DNA of 64,000 nt, from NCBI GenBank assembly GCA_963921795.1, contig OY997642.1, forward strand, positions 28,637,960-28,701,959, given 5' to 3'. Under the pieces are notes generated by a model that worked only from the letters and a program-made list of their open reading frames with translations, was not told the origin of the DNA and searched no databases. The position numbers and the translations under genes are program-made. Origin of the DNA: Nannobrachium achirus (lineage: Eukaryota > Chordata > Actinopteri > Myctophiformes > Myctophidae). How positions within the stretch are numbered: position 1 is the first letter of the stretch; each line of letters begins with the position of its first letter. Below are positions 23,209 through 34,486 of the stretch, in pieces.

Positions 23209-23936
23209 AAACGTTGGAAAAACTACACGGGCCTTAAAGACCCGCATTGCAGAACACAGAAGTACTATTCGGAATGGGGACGAGAAAAGCCCAGTAGCGG
23301 CACACTTTAAACAAGCACACCATAATGTCTCATCACTAAGGTATCTAGGAATAGAGAAAGTACAGTTTCCAAGACGGGGAGGTGATATAGACAATCTCCT
23401 TTTAAAGAGAGAAGTGTGGTGGATTGAATATCTGAAAACAATGGCGCCTATAGGTCTAAACGAGGACTTTGATATTAGACCGTTTTTGTAAAAGAAAATA
23501 ACAGGTGGTTTACTTTTTGTGAGAGTCTACTTGTATTGCTGTGATTTGATAAACATAAGGGTTGAATCGAGTTAGGATCTGATCTCCTTTGAAAAGTTTT
23601 TAATTTTAGAAATGTCTATTTTTATAAAAAAGAAAAAAACATAAAAAATATTACTAGAAAATCATGTACAGTTATTTGTAATTATACAACTGCTGTGAAT
23701 CTTGTTATACTACGAAATCATGTCTAACTTATCACTGATATGCGCCCACACACCAGGTGGGGCTAATGACTATCAGTGTCACAAATGTACTTAAAGACAT
23801 CGGTTTCCTGTTTCCTGTCATACTGAAGAAGACCTTAGGGGTCGAAACGTATATCTTTTTGCTGTTTGCTAAATAAAAGAATTGGAGCTACAGAGAAAGT
23901 GAGTGCGAGCTATCTTGTTTCTCGCTATTCGCGAGG
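23194..23936 (+). mobile_element. 5'-truncated Penelope-like or LINE-type retroelement with 15-bp target duplication
   Basis: TCGCTATTCGCGAGG occurs at 23194-23208 and again at 23922-23936, a perfect 15-bp direct repeat of integrase coding sequence around about 713 bp of foreign DNA. Long, variable target duplications and 5' truncation indicate target-primed insertion. The insert carries a protein C-terminus on the plus strand (see next entry) and ends in an untranslated tail containing CTGAAGAAGACC and GGTCGAAACGT, then AAATAAAAG near 23871. Confidence 0.8.
23219..23491 (+). pseudogene. C-terminal fragment of a GIY-YIG-type Penelope-like polyprotein
   Basis: An open stretch of about 90 codons ends at TAA 23489-23491. 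Visible motifs are LKTRIAEHRSTIRNGDEKSP, VAAHFKQAHH, RRGGDIDNLLLKRE, VWWIEYLKTMAPIGLNE and a final FDIRPFL. The R-I-x-E-H...SPVA-x-HF...LL-x-RE-x-x-WI...GLNE pattern matches the C-terminal part of GIY-YIG endonuclease domains of vertebrate Penelope-like (Neptune-type) elements as I recall them. The GIY and YIG strands themselves are missing through 5' truncation. It is dead as an element. Confidence 0.6.
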
Positions 23937-24531
23937 TGCCACAAGCCTCCACCGGCTTCTCTCCCTTTGAGCTGTTATACGGGAGGAGACCCCGTGGGTT
24001 GCTCGACCTGGCCAAGGAGGCCTGGGAAGAGCAACCGTCAGCCCACAGAAGTGTGATCGAACATGTGGAACAGTTACAAAATCGAGCGCGGAAAATCTGG
24101 CCGCTAGTGCGAGAGCACATGGAAAAAGCACAACACGAACAAGCCCGGTTGTATAACAAAAATGCGGTGGTGCGAGAATTTCAGTTGGGAGATAAAGTGT
24201 TGGTCCTGGTGCCCAGCAGCGAGTGCAAATTTCTGGCCAAGTGGCAAGGCCCTTATGAGGTGGTGGCACGGGTGGGCGCGGTGAATTATCGTGTCCGGCG
24301 GCCCGGACGTAGGAAAGGCGAACAATTGTACCATATTAATCTGTTAAAGAAATGGCACACAGGAGAAATCCCACCATTGCCTGCCCTCTTTGCCACCACC
24401 CCTTCCCCTGTCATCCCAGAGGTGCCCTTAGGTGATGGCCTCTCGCCAGCTCAAAAACAGGAGCTTAAAGAGCTGCTGGGTAGGAACCGGGACCGCTTCT
24501 CAGAGGTCCCTGGACGGACCACCGTCATACA
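23922..24531 (+). pseudogene. Integrase C-terminus and start of reverse transcriptase region
   Basis: After the duplicated target site the frame continues with VPQASTGFSPFELLYGRRPR, then a basic linker and the GPY/F-type integrase C-terminal module (KFLAKWQGPYEVV, LYHINLLKKW). It passes directly into pre-RT sequence (LSPAQKQELKELLGRNRDRF), showing integrase joined upstream of RT. A net two-base loss in a CA-rich stretch near 24527-24532 shifts the frame and ends this frame at 24535. Confidence 0.85.
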
Positions 24532-24776
24532 CTGAAATCCACACACTGCCTGGAAGAGTGGTGCGCCAGCGCCCCTACCGCATTCCCGAAGCCCGGCGGA
24601 AAGCCATAAAAAGTGAAGTACAAACTATGTTGGGGCTAGGGGTAATCGAAGAATCCTACAGCCCATGGTCTAGCCCCATAGTTATTGTACCGAAGCCAGA
24701 CGGTACCCTACGATTTTGTAATGATTTTCGTAAACTGAATGAAATCTCGCAGTTTGATGCTTATCCCATGCCTATA
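24532..24776 (+). pseudogene. Reverse transcriptase N-terminal segment in a shifted frame
   Basis: Reads EIHTLPGRVVRQRPYRIPEA, SPWSSPIVIVPKPDGTLRFC and DFRKLNEI, the standard gypsy RT fingers motifs. A net two-base gain near 24774-24776 returns the frame to that used before and after, so the two lesions compensate at their outer edges. Confidence 0.85.
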
Positions 24777-25876
24777 GGGTGGATGAATTAATTGAACGGC
24801 TCGGCCCGGCCCGTTTTGTGAGCACGCTTGATTTAACTAAAGGCTATTGGCAAGTGCCGTTGTCTCCCCAGGCTAAAGAAAAGACGGCGTTTTCAACGCC
24901 GGATGGACTGTTCCAGTATACGGTACTGCCATTTGGGGTCCACGGAGCCCCCGCCACATTCCAACGTATGATGGACAGAATCTTGAGACCGCACAGAGAA
25001 TATGCCGCCGCCTATTTAGACGACATTGTTGTCCACAGCACCTCCTGGGTGGAGCATTTGGTGCATTTGGATGCAGTGTTGGGTGCGTTACGGTTAGCCG
25101 GCTTAACCGCTAACGCAAAGAAATGTCGTCTAGGCTTAGATGAAACTGACTATTTGGGGTTCACGATTGGACGAGGCTGTGTCAAGCCCCAAACCCGTAA
25201 AGTGGAAAAAATTAGAGATTGGCCCAAACCTGTTACCAAGAAACAAGTGAAATCATTCCTCGGGCTAGTATCCTACTATCAAAAGTTCATTAACAATTTC
25301 TCCACTGTCGCAGCACCGTTGTACGACCTGACTCGTCAGAAAGGTCCAAACCATGTTCGCTGGACCCCCCAAGCAGAAAACGCTTTTGAAGCGCTGAAAC
25401 TGTCCTTGTGCGAGGAACCTGTCCTGAAAGCTCCGGACTTCTCAAAGCCCTTCATTTTGCACACCGACGCCTCTGGTACCGGCCTCGGCGCGGTCTTAGC
25501 GCAAGTGTTTGATGGGAATGAACACCCCATAATGTATGTGAGTAGGAAATTATTGAAACATGAACTGCCGTATGCGACCGTAGAAAAAGAAGCTCTGGCT
25601 GTAAAGTGGTCTATACACCACCTACGGTACTACCTGTGGGGAAGACAATTCACATTGTTTACGGACCATGCACCGTTAAAATGGATGTCACGGAACAAAG
25701 ATAAAAATGATCACATAACACGATGGTTTCTTGAATTACAGAATTATTCCTTCAACGTGGAACACAAACCTGGGAAGGAAATTATGCACGCTGACGCCCT
25801 CTCCCGGCTGTACGAGGAAGAGGGAATCTTAAAGCAGAAAGATTGCAACCCCAGTAGCAATCATTGGGGGGGGATG
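24777..25876 (+). pseudogene. pol: Reverse transcriptase palm/thumb and RNase H
   Basis: Contains RFVSTLDLTKGYWQVPL, LPFGVHGAPATFQRMMD, the YLDDIVV catalytic box, LGFTIGRG, KKQVKSFLGLVSYYQKFI, then RNase H (FILHTDASGTGLGAVLAQ, EKEALAVKWSIHHLRYYL, FTLFTDHAPLKW, HADALSRLYEEE). All expected RT and RNase H motifs are intact in this stretch. The frame remains open into the 3' LTR, ending at 26029. Because RNase H is the last pol domain, no integrase follows, which confirms the Gmr1-type order. Confidence 0.92.
25864..25876 (+). other. Polypurine tract
   Basis: TTGGGGGGGGATG lies just before the 3' LTR start at 25877, with eight G's at 25866-25873. This is the expected plus-strand primer position. 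Confidence 0.7.
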
Positions 25877-27151
25877 TGTGGTGTCTCGCTACGTGGAAGG
25901 CCGCGAGGTAAGCACGTCACAGGAGAGAGTGAATGGGCGAGAGGCAGAGCCAAGCCCAGGGGACCTCACCTTCAGCTTGGAGGTGTGTTTGAGGGGCGGT
26001 ACATACCTGCCTACCTGCTATCAGCCTAATAGATTGCCAGCTGCGGGAGCTGAGTGATTTGGAGACACACCTAAAGGGGAGCTCGGCTCTCTCCTCATTC
26101 ACTCTCTGAATCTCTGTGTGAGAAGACCTGTGTGGGAGTCCTGTGCGTGCTGGCGGTAGGTAGCGATATCACCACTCATTTCCTGTCCCAATGTTTTATG
26201 TGTTGATCATGACAGTGACACTGCGTGTCCTTTTCCCGTAGGCAAGATATGGAGCGCGCTAAACTAAACCCTGTAAACCCATGGCCAAAGTGAGAAGGAG
26301 GAGGAAAGCGCTTCATTGTACTGGCCCTAAATGACTGAGTAAGAAAAGCCACCTGAGCTGCTGGTTAACCGGGCCCGATTCTGAAACCCACCTGAGTACC
26401 GGGGCCTGCCGCTGCGGTCCGAACCCCACCTGAGAACCGGGTCCTCCGCTGTTTTCTGAAACCCACCTGAGTACCGGGTCCTCCGCTGCGAACTGGAGCC
26501 CACCGGAGCCCCGGGTCCTCCGCTGTTTCTGAAACCCACGTGAGAAGGAGGTCCCTTACTGACGTACGCCGGCCTGAGCCCCTGGCGCTCCGGCTACAGT
26601 CAGTTCACCCGTGTGCCACGAAGCCCCGCTTCCCTCAAGAGCCCGGTAACAAACCAGCCCAGTGTTCCCCTTGAAAACCCCTATTTTGGCCTATTCTAAA
26701 TTACTGTGTTTGACTACGCTAAAGTACTCACCTGAGGCCCTATTCTAAGTGAATCCTATTCTAAGTGAATCCTACTCTAAGTGAGGCCCTATTCTAAGTG
26801 AATCCTGTTCTAAGTGAACCCTATTCTAAGTGAATCCTATTCTAAGTGAATCCTACTCTAAGTGAGGCCCTATTCTAAGTGAACCCTAATCTAAGTTACC
26901 TACCTTTATACTCACCTTACCTGGCCCGGCCCTGGAACAAGAAGAAATGTTGAAACCCTGAAAGAAGAAGAAAAGACTGTTATGATTTATCCTTTTTAGG
27001 AAGTAACTTGAATAACATTATTAAAGAAATGTGCTCACCTGCTGCTCCATCGCAACTCCTGCTCATGTAAACTTACAAATTGTTAATAAATGCGCCTGTT
27101 GGCTTGCACTTGAAACTGTGTTTTGTGTTGGTTTTGGGTCTTGACACCACA
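25877..27151 (+). repeat. 3' LTR, 1275 bp
   Basis: Same termini as the 5' LTR and near-identical throughout. It lacks 18 bp of a GCGAAGCGCAAGG-type segment present in the 5' copy and has one extra base in AAACCCTGTAAACCC. I noted substitutions near 26402, 26743, 26908 and 26938. Confidence 0.95.
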
Positions 27152-27155
27152 GTGG
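27152..27155 (+). repeat. Target-site duplication GTGG, right
   Basis: Directly follows the 3' LTR and matches 18916-18919. Confidence 0.6.
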
Positions 27156-27471
27156 ATAAAATGTGCTCAAATGTGTTCACACAATCAGATGGATTAACAA
27201 GTCCATACAGCATGAAATAATTAAGTAAAAACATTGTTGTAATTTCTGGCATATAAATGGGAGGCGGGCCATGGCACAGATCGTGAACCAATAGGATCCA
27301 CCGGCTGTTTTCAGCCGGTGAATCCGCCCCCTCTAGACCAAAATCAGCCTGTGTTAGGGAAGGCTACATTGGAGTTGACATCAGCTTGGTTTGTTTGTGT
27401 GTCAAAAAAGCAATCTGTTTGCAAATCTCAGAGAAATTGATTTATTGTCACAAACACAGCTATGAAAACAT

Positions 27472-27591
<120 letters not shown>

Positions 27592-27597
27592 CTGTGT

Positions 27598-28079
27598 TGT
27601 CTCTCGTGGCTTACTTAATGGGGCTGTAGACTGTTGACTCACCAAGCGGGCCGATTGTACCTACCGAGCGTTCCGCATTTAAAAAAAAGGACCCACTAGG
27701 TTGCTGTACCAAGTCCTCAGATTACCGTTTGAATCATACTCTCCCTAGTGGGGCTTATAAACATATTTTATTGGTTTTGGAAAGAAATACGGTATCCAGC
27801 AAGAGCCGCTGACCGCCGCGTCCGGGCGGTCAGCGGCGCTGTCACTCGAAATATCAGTAACAAATGTGCCATGAAATAATGTTCCAACAACAATATACAA
27901 TATTATTGTTGTTGCCTGTGTGGCACTGGAGTCATCAGATTCAGTATGGTTATCTTGTGTCCTGACTGCTGCACTCCATAATAGACTGACACAGCCCTGG
28001 TTCGGCGAGCAGATCTCCGCTCTGAGGAACACACTTTTCCAGTTTGAGTCTGTTGTGTTACCGCAATCAAACTTCAGAC
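27598..28079. other. Unassigned sequence with small hairpins
   Basis: Contains GCCGCTGACCGCC / GGCGGTCAGCGGC (about 27806-27838) and an AACAACAATA / TATTGTTGTT hairpin near 27884-27914. An open frame over 27920-28087 continues after the hAT element as ...YPECVLWWWDLKTHLF, so a pre-existing coding-like repeat was interrupted. I do not recognise it. Confidence 0.5.
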
Positions 28080-28159
28080 TGCAGAGGCAGGGGCGTCACA
28101 CCAAATTCTGGGCCCTGGGTACAAGGATTCACTGCGGGCCCCCCATGAATGTTAACTAT

Positions 28160-28236
28160 TGAAAAATAGCAGATATACAAGCTCGCAGCGCGGCACCGAG
28201 TGCCGCACTGCAAGCTTGTAGATCTGCTATTTTTGA
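28160..28236. repeat. Hairpin module copy inside the hAT MITE, left
   Basis: The stem TTGAAAAATAGCAGAT.TACAAGCTCGCAG pairs with CTGCAAGCTTGTAGATCTGC and then TATTTTTGAA. An inner GC-rich stem CGGCAC / GTGCCG caps it. Confidence 0.8.
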
Positions 28237-28411
28237 AAAATCGTGAAAATGTGTGCCAAGAAACCTATGTTTCCATGTCAGTGATGCTCAAACCTTTTCA
28301 TGTGAAGGACCCCCCATCTCAAAATATTTAGTTCCAGGGACCCCCCAGAAGCACAATTTGAGTTACAAATGTTCACATATATTCAAAGATTTGCGCAAAT
28401 TTTCACGACTT

Positions 28412-28490
28412 TTCAAAAATAGCAGATCTACAAGCTCGCAGCGCGGCACTCGGTGCCGCGCTGTGAGCTTGTATATCTGCTATTTTTCAA
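28412..28490. repeat. Hairpin module copy inside the hAT MITE, right
   Basis: Long stem TTCAAAAATAGCAGATCTAC / GTATATCTGCTATTTTTCAA with an inner stem AGCGCGGCAC / GTGCCGCGCT. Confidence 0.8.
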
Positions 28491-28576
28491 TAGCTAAAGT
28501 TACTAGGGCCCCTCCACCTTGGGCCCTGGTGACTCAGTCCCACTTTCCTACCCCTTGTGACGCCCCTGTGCAGAGG

Positions 28577-30580
28577 TACCCTGAGTGTGTCCTCTGGTGG
28601 TGGGATCTAAAAACTCATCTTTTTGAGAATCTCTCCACGTTCTCTCTGTTCCACCCTGTATCTGTCCTCCTCTATTACAGCCAGGAGCCAAGGCCCCATG
28701 CTGTTCCATTTCATTTATTTAAACTTTATTAAACCCAGGGAGAATTTGCTGAACCTGCACAATCTTTTTCAGCAACACTGAGCCTAGTGCTCATTCATGT
28801 GATACATTCACACATGTCACTGTCTCTTACCGTCGGTCACTGAGTAACACCACTGAAGCCAGTGGGGTAAGTACATTTACAATTTTGAGGTATAAATTTG
28901 TACTTTACTTGGGTGTTTCCAATTTCCAATACGTTTACTTCTACTCCACTTCATCTCGGATCCAAATATTTATTTGAAAACTTTAGTTACTAGTTACTTT
29001 GCAGATATAAATTATAATATTATAAAACATACATAAACCACTTTAGCCCTTTTATACCTTCAAGCTCAAGATCTACAACAAGCTCACAATGTGTCCCATC
29101 GCAACGCGTTGTGAGCTTCTATTTCCAAACATTTTGTACTTTAGGTACATTTTTTTGATGCCAACATTTTCATACTAGTAGTGCAGTATTGATACTTTTA
29201 CTTAAAGGAGGACTTCACCACTTTTCAACCTGTTTTCATATAATGGGTCCTCACTAATGTTCATGATAAAAGAAAATCTACAAATCTAAATATGTTTTTC
29301 AAAAATATTGTTAAAAAAAGAAACCTGTCAAAAGATGATGTCACTGGTGGATGGATTGTGCTGTTTTATCATGAACATTAATGAGGACCTATTATGAAGA
29401 AAAGTGGTGAAGTCCTCCTTTTAAGTAAACACAATTTTTATTTACTTGGACACAATGTTATGTGTAAATATCCTAGACCTTCTACCAATACCGGTTTATT
29501 TATAATTATGATCTGGTGGTCCATTTGAATAAGGCCTATTGTGATGTAAAACTACTCAACTAACAAAGTGATTCACATTGTCCTAAATGAATCAAAAAGT
29601 TTCAGACTTTCAAAGGTTTAATTGGCTCATTTGAAGTCTTGCTGCACTGCCCAAAAGATACCCATTTCCTCTGACATTTTGGCCTGCTGATTGACAGGAG
29701 GGTGTTCTGTTACTAATGAGAATTAATGAGACTTATCCAGAGAAGGCCTTTATGCTGATGGACAAACTGACTGCTGACATTTCTCACCCCTTGACATTGA
29801 TCAATAAATGGCTATAGCAGGCCGTGCCACACAGGCTGAGCAGTATACAAGAACAGATGACTAGCTGTAACCTCCAGCCCTCTTAAAGGACAAGGAATAA
29901 GAAAGGACCACACTAAATAACATCTAGGATCATTTTCCTACTTGTATTGATCCCAAATGACTAACTGTCTGTCTAATAGGCAGAAATGCCCCTGTTGTCC
30001 ACTTTCCCCAGCAGACCCCAGCAGCCCTCATAACATGTGGACAGTGGAGCCCATAAGCCTGTTGCTTTTTTTTTTTTTCATGAATCTGTTATTAGTTGTC
30101 ATTGTACACACATCCATGCCTTGGTTGTACCACACGAGCCACCACAGTCACATTTTGAGGCCTTCGGCCTGGCGGCGGAGACAGTGAATATGTAAGGTAC
30201 AGTACCTGTATGTGTCTGAGTATGTGCGCGTGTGTGCCTGTATGTCGTGTGTGTGTGAGCGGATGCGGACACACATGCGTGTGCAGACACCTGATACTGT
30301 ATGTCAGACATTAATCCTCTAGCTGTGTCACCAACAGGCCTGAGGGCTCTGCTGTTTCCACCAAGGCCAAACACAGATAATATTATAACACATTAGCATA
30401 GGAAGTACCAAGAGTCAGCCAAGCCAATTTGCCTGCAAAATGCTGTTAGATAGTGTACTGCATAAACAAACGCATTACAAATAATATCCTATGATATTCC
30501 TTCTAGGATGAAATACTGTTTAGGATGGAACGAATCTCGCACTTTGTAGTATAGGAACATGGAAGTCTCAGTTCACACAA
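28577..30580. other. Unassigned sequence containing a MITE and an eroded hairpin module
   Basis: No gene is seen. An eroded hairpin-module copy lies at about 29065-29118 (AAGATCTACAACAAGCTCAC and CGTTGTGAGCTTCTA). The TTAA MITE at 29202-29424 is listed separately. A short T run is at 30065-30078. Confidence 0.5.
29202..29424. mobile_element. Palindromic MITE with TTAAAGGAG ends
   Basis: TTAAAGGAGGACTTCACCAC on the left is mirrored by GTGGTGAAGTCCTCCTTTTA on the right. The arms extend about 90 bases (CATGATAAAA against TTTTATCATG). TTAA is at both outer edges, and the centre is short and AT-rich. Confidence 0.75.
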
Positions 30581-30582
30581 GA

Positions 30583-30585
30583 AAA

Positions 30586-30637
<52 letters not shown>
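30583..30637. repeat. (AAAG)n microsatellite
   Basis: Thirteen or so AAAG units. Confidence 0.95.
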
Positions 30638-30638
<1 letters not shown>

Positions 30639-30664
30639 GTTTAGTTAGGTGTGTGGAGAAAAAT

Positions 30665-30875
30665 AACAGTGTATATGTTGTTTTTAGTCCTTTATGCCTT
30701 TATTGATAGGACACAGTAGACTGACAGGAAATGGGGAGAGAGATGGGGAGTGACACACTGTCACACACAACAAAGGTAGTGGGGATTGGGACTCGAACCA
30801 GTGTCACGCTGTCAGGCTACACTGAGTCTATGTGGTATGCGCTTGGACTGGTAGGCCAGTGGGCGCCCGTGGAAA
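30665..30875 (-). mobile_element. tRNA-derived SINE
   Basis: Read on the minus strand it contains a B-box (GGTTCGAGTCCC at 30788-30799) and then a body. It ends with TTTCCTGTCAGTCTACTGT and CCTATCAATAAAGGCA, a 3' end typical of fish SINEs. The 5' A-box side (about 30840-30875) is weak. Transcription would be by RNA polymerase III if active. Confidence 0.65.
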
Positions 30876-30879
30876 AGGA

Positions 30880-31108
30880 AAAATAACAGTTGTTTAATGA
30901 GGCTGCGCATGATTCAGGGTCTTGAGATGATGTTATATGTAGTGGTGCCAATCAAGAAGAAAATAGTCTGAAGTGGAAGTCCTCTGTTTTTTTGTTTTGT
31001 TTTGTTTTCTGTAATGGCTATTTCATCCATAGTTCAATTTCTAATGTCTGTTGGCTTCATCTAATTCATGTTAATTGGTCTGACTTTATACTGTAGGCAC
31101 TCATGTGG

Positions 31109-31163
<55 letters not shown>

Positions 31164-34100
31164 TGGGTCTCTGTGTGTGTTCTAGAATGGCTGGAAAAGT
31201 CCACATTAGAGTGAGATAGAAAGTGCGTGCATGCGTGCTCATATATGCGTGCATGCATGTCAATGCTTGTATCTCAACGTTTGTATTCTGTGTGTCCTGG
31301 CAAGCCTTAAAATGTGCACTTTAGAGCAACAAGGGGCAAGAGGGGAAAGGATGGACAGTAATTCTAAATTATGTAAATTCCCAGATTATATTTGAAGCAG
31401 ACATTTCTATTGTAGACGATGATGTCATATGGCTGCTGTTAGCTGCTGATAAAGCGTTGGAAGACTCCAGTCTCCATTGGTTTCTATCAGACTGCAGTCA
31501 GACAGGAGTAGCTACCTCTGCCAAGCAGCCAGGGGGAATTCAACCATAAGTATTTCCTCTGTATCTCACCACCAACATAGCTGGGAATGGGTTCAAATGC
31601 TCAGAGTGAGAGGATTATTGTTATATATTACAGTTGGTTCTTTGTAATGTAATGTAATGTAATGTCATGTCAGTCTGGCTACACAGATACCGTAAATTCA
31701 GTCTGCTTAGGTCCATTTTTACGCTGTCAGAGTTTAATTAACACTGTGGATTTTAGTACTAATATTCAATAAACACAGCATATTCACACAATTTCAGATT
31801 TACAAAAGGTGCAGAAGCAACCTTCATTTTTGAATAATGTGAATTAACAACCTAAGCCATGCCCCTAGTCAGCTCCTCTGCTGTTTTATGTCTTTATGTC
31901 TCTTTTTAAATACAATGGACCCTTAATTGCTGGATTAAAAACAACAAATCCTCTACACTAAATATCTACCGTTCAGTTTGTTCAAGCTTAGTGCCAGGAC
32001 ACAACGTTTGATGACTTTATGAATTTAAACTGATCAGAAAGAAGGACCTTTAATGACCTCTTAATGACTTAGTGACTTGATGCACAATGGCGGTTTGTTT
32101 TGGAGGTGTTCTAGAATTCTCAGTAGTTCACCCCCAAAATGACTTGAACTATACTCCTTTAAGTACAGTAATTTAGTAAATGTACTTAGTTAATTTACAC
32201 CACTGGTCATACGGTGCATTTTGCCTTGAGCATAATGAAACCAAGGCAACGCTATAAGGTAAATTCTTCCTTGACAATAATAATCCAACCGCTATTACTT
32301 ATTCTGTAATTAGATTTGAATAAGCCATAACTTTATTATTATTTGTTATGCTAAAGGAAACAACACTTTATGCTAAAGTGCAACCTGATATACAGTATAA
32401 TGACTGTTTTTCCTTTGAAACAAACGCCTGGGTTCCTGAGGCTACAGTTCAGGACCTTGGACAGTTCCATTTTCCACGGAGAGAATTTGTGCCTAGTATG
32501 ATCATTCACTGCTGCTTCAGTTTGGGACCGTACCTGTTTCTTACTACTCGTTTACAATGCATCATGGGAAAAAAGATCTTTACTAATGAGGCCTCTAACA
32601 AAAATGTCCGTTATTCCACGGGTTTATTACTATATTACTTAATGTCAAGACACACCACTTTTGCATGATATTCTCTGGCTCCCAATTCATTTCAAAATTC
32701 GGCTCCCCAGAACCCCACAACAACCTTGCTCCCCCTGCAATCTCCTTGGATTCACCACCATTTCCCATCCTGATTCTGATTTTTTTTAAATTTAATAACA
32801 CGGTGAGTGGGGTCCGGACCGGGTTTCCAAATGGACCCTTACAGGTCTGTAACTCTGACAAACTAACCAAATGGACCCTTGGTTCCATTGACACGGTCAT
32901 TGGTCCATGGAACCATTGTTTTGGTATACCTGAGGTCTGACACATCTGTTTGAGTGCATGCTGTGGTCTGACAGTGCTAGAATGGATTGTGCATTTGTTT
33001 TGGCACTGGTTGGCTGTGCCTTTTGGCAACTTTTCGGTGACTTATTTAATATCATCATACATTACAGTTGGTGAGTGGTGATGCATATCTATTCATATAG
33101 TCATTATGGTGATGCATTAAATATATATTTCATATAATATCTTATAGACGTCAGGTGACACATTGCATATAGAACATGTGACCATCCTGGTCACTTGAAT
33201 TCACATTGCGACGAGGATGGTTTAGGCAGTACTGTAGGCTACCTGATGTATCTAGCAGTGTGTGTTGTCTTGGATTGTGTCTGTGTTGTATTGATGCATT
33301 CCAAAACAGGCCTAGTTATATTCTGTTTGTTTCTCGTGAAAAAATAAATAAAAGAATCAGGGGGAAAATTAGTATAAAAGCATGAAAAAAGTGTTTTATT
33401 CCTTCCTGTGAACACTATGTTTGTTATCTTTACTGTATGTGCCCATCTTGTGTGTGATGTTGCTACTGCACCTTGACACTGACAGGTCCTGATTTTTAGA
33501 ATAAGAATGGCTTTGTAATTAATATGAACACAATTAAAACTTTAGTTCTATTTTCTTCTGTGTTCTTAGAGCTGTGAATAACAATAATAATGCAAATGGT
33601 TTCAGGAGGGCTTTCTTCTAATCAATATACAGCTGTGAACTATATTCTAAACCCCACTGCTGCTCCCCTGCCATTACACTGCAACAGAAACTCTCTGAGG
33701 TCCTGCTGAACAGAAGACAAAGGAAGGGCTTTGCATCCCTGACCTACTCTACTGTCTGCCTTAAAGAAGCCAGAGACAGATGACAGTGGGTCAGAAAAGA
33801 CAATACTTAGCTTGTTAATGTGGGACATTGTGGTAGTGTGAGCCGTGTTTTGTTTTAGCACCACTGCTGAATTTTAATTACATTTTATATCTTGCAGTCA
33901 ACCCCCCCCCCCCCACACACACACACACACACACACTTCTACATAAATGGTGCATTTGTATAGGTTCTCACAACAGGGATGGAACAAATACACACATACC
34001 GGTACTGTAGCCCCCTTGAGTGCTAAATTAATTGGCACAAATGGTGGTTTTGAACATATACGCTCTTCTTCAGTCTCAGTTTGGTCTGAAGTGCATATGC

Positions 34101-34486
34101 TTGAAACTTCACTCTTTAGTTTGATGTGCCAATAGCCTTCATTTTGCACTCAAATTAGCTACAGTGTGCAGATCTCTATCTATGACTGTGTACCTCATTT
34201 GATCAGTGGATGTACACAACTGATTTTCTCTGTTCTATGTCACAACAGGCCCTCACGTCAACTGTATTAGACATGCAACACACAGCACTACATGCCTATA
34301 GAGTGTTATGTACCAGTCTTTGTTTTTGGTCCCAGAAATACTGCTGAGGATCTGTGCGCACTGTGCATATGTGAATTTCAGCTTGTGGTTGCACCTACTT
34401 GCTTACACCCATAAGCATTTCAATGTTAAGCCTTCTGCTGATGTGAGCCTGCAGGTTTGATGTTCGAAGCTGGTTTAGAAGTGGAG
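30880..34486. other. AT-rich sequence without identified gene
   Basis: Contains (GT)n at about 31110-31160, repeated AATGT units at 31646-31668, a MITE-end remnant (GTAGTTCACCCCCAAAATGA) at about 32125-32145, and a C-run plus (CA)n at 33902-33935. Frames at 32348-33029 on both strands overlap and show no domain. Confidence 0.5.

Larger units (their letters stand above)
18920..27151 (+). mobile_element. Complete Gmr1-like Ty3/gypsy LTR retrotransposon, defective
   Basis: An 8232-bp element bounded by LTRs that begin TGTGGTGTC and end GACACCACA. The interior encodes gag, protease and the integrase N-terminus in one frame, then the rest of integrase, then reverse transcriptase and RNase H. Integrase lies before reverse transcriptase, the reverse of the usual Ty3/gypsy order. 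That order defines the Gmr1 group, first described from cod. The SCAN-like capsid region of gag agrees with this placement, since the vertebrate SCAN domain is thought to derive from Gmr1-type gag. Two transposons interrupt integrase (22430-23073 and about 23209-23921) and two frameshifts lie in the RT N-terminal region, so this copy cannot make full pol. Confidence 0.92.
28080..28576. mobile_element. hAT-type MITE with perfect 8-bp target duplication
   Basis: TGCAGAGG at 28080-28087 and 28569-28576 brackets an element (28088-28568) with ends CAGGGGCGTCAC and GTGACGCCCCTG, followed inward by GGGCCC. Inside are two long hairpins (28160-28236 and 28412-28490) in mirror arrangement around a central segment with CAGTGATGCTCAAACC and GGACCCCCC motifs. 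It is non-coding. A diverged second copy is at 34487-34948. Confidence 0.85.

Noticed and set aside
25877..26029. C-terminal extension of pol into the 3' LTR as a real domain
   Set aside because: The extension is a translation of LTR sequence with no domain. The frame simply has no stop before the LTR.
28253..28732. 159-codon open frame
   Set aside because: It crosses the right end and target duplication of a hAT MITE and one of its hairpins; not a gene.
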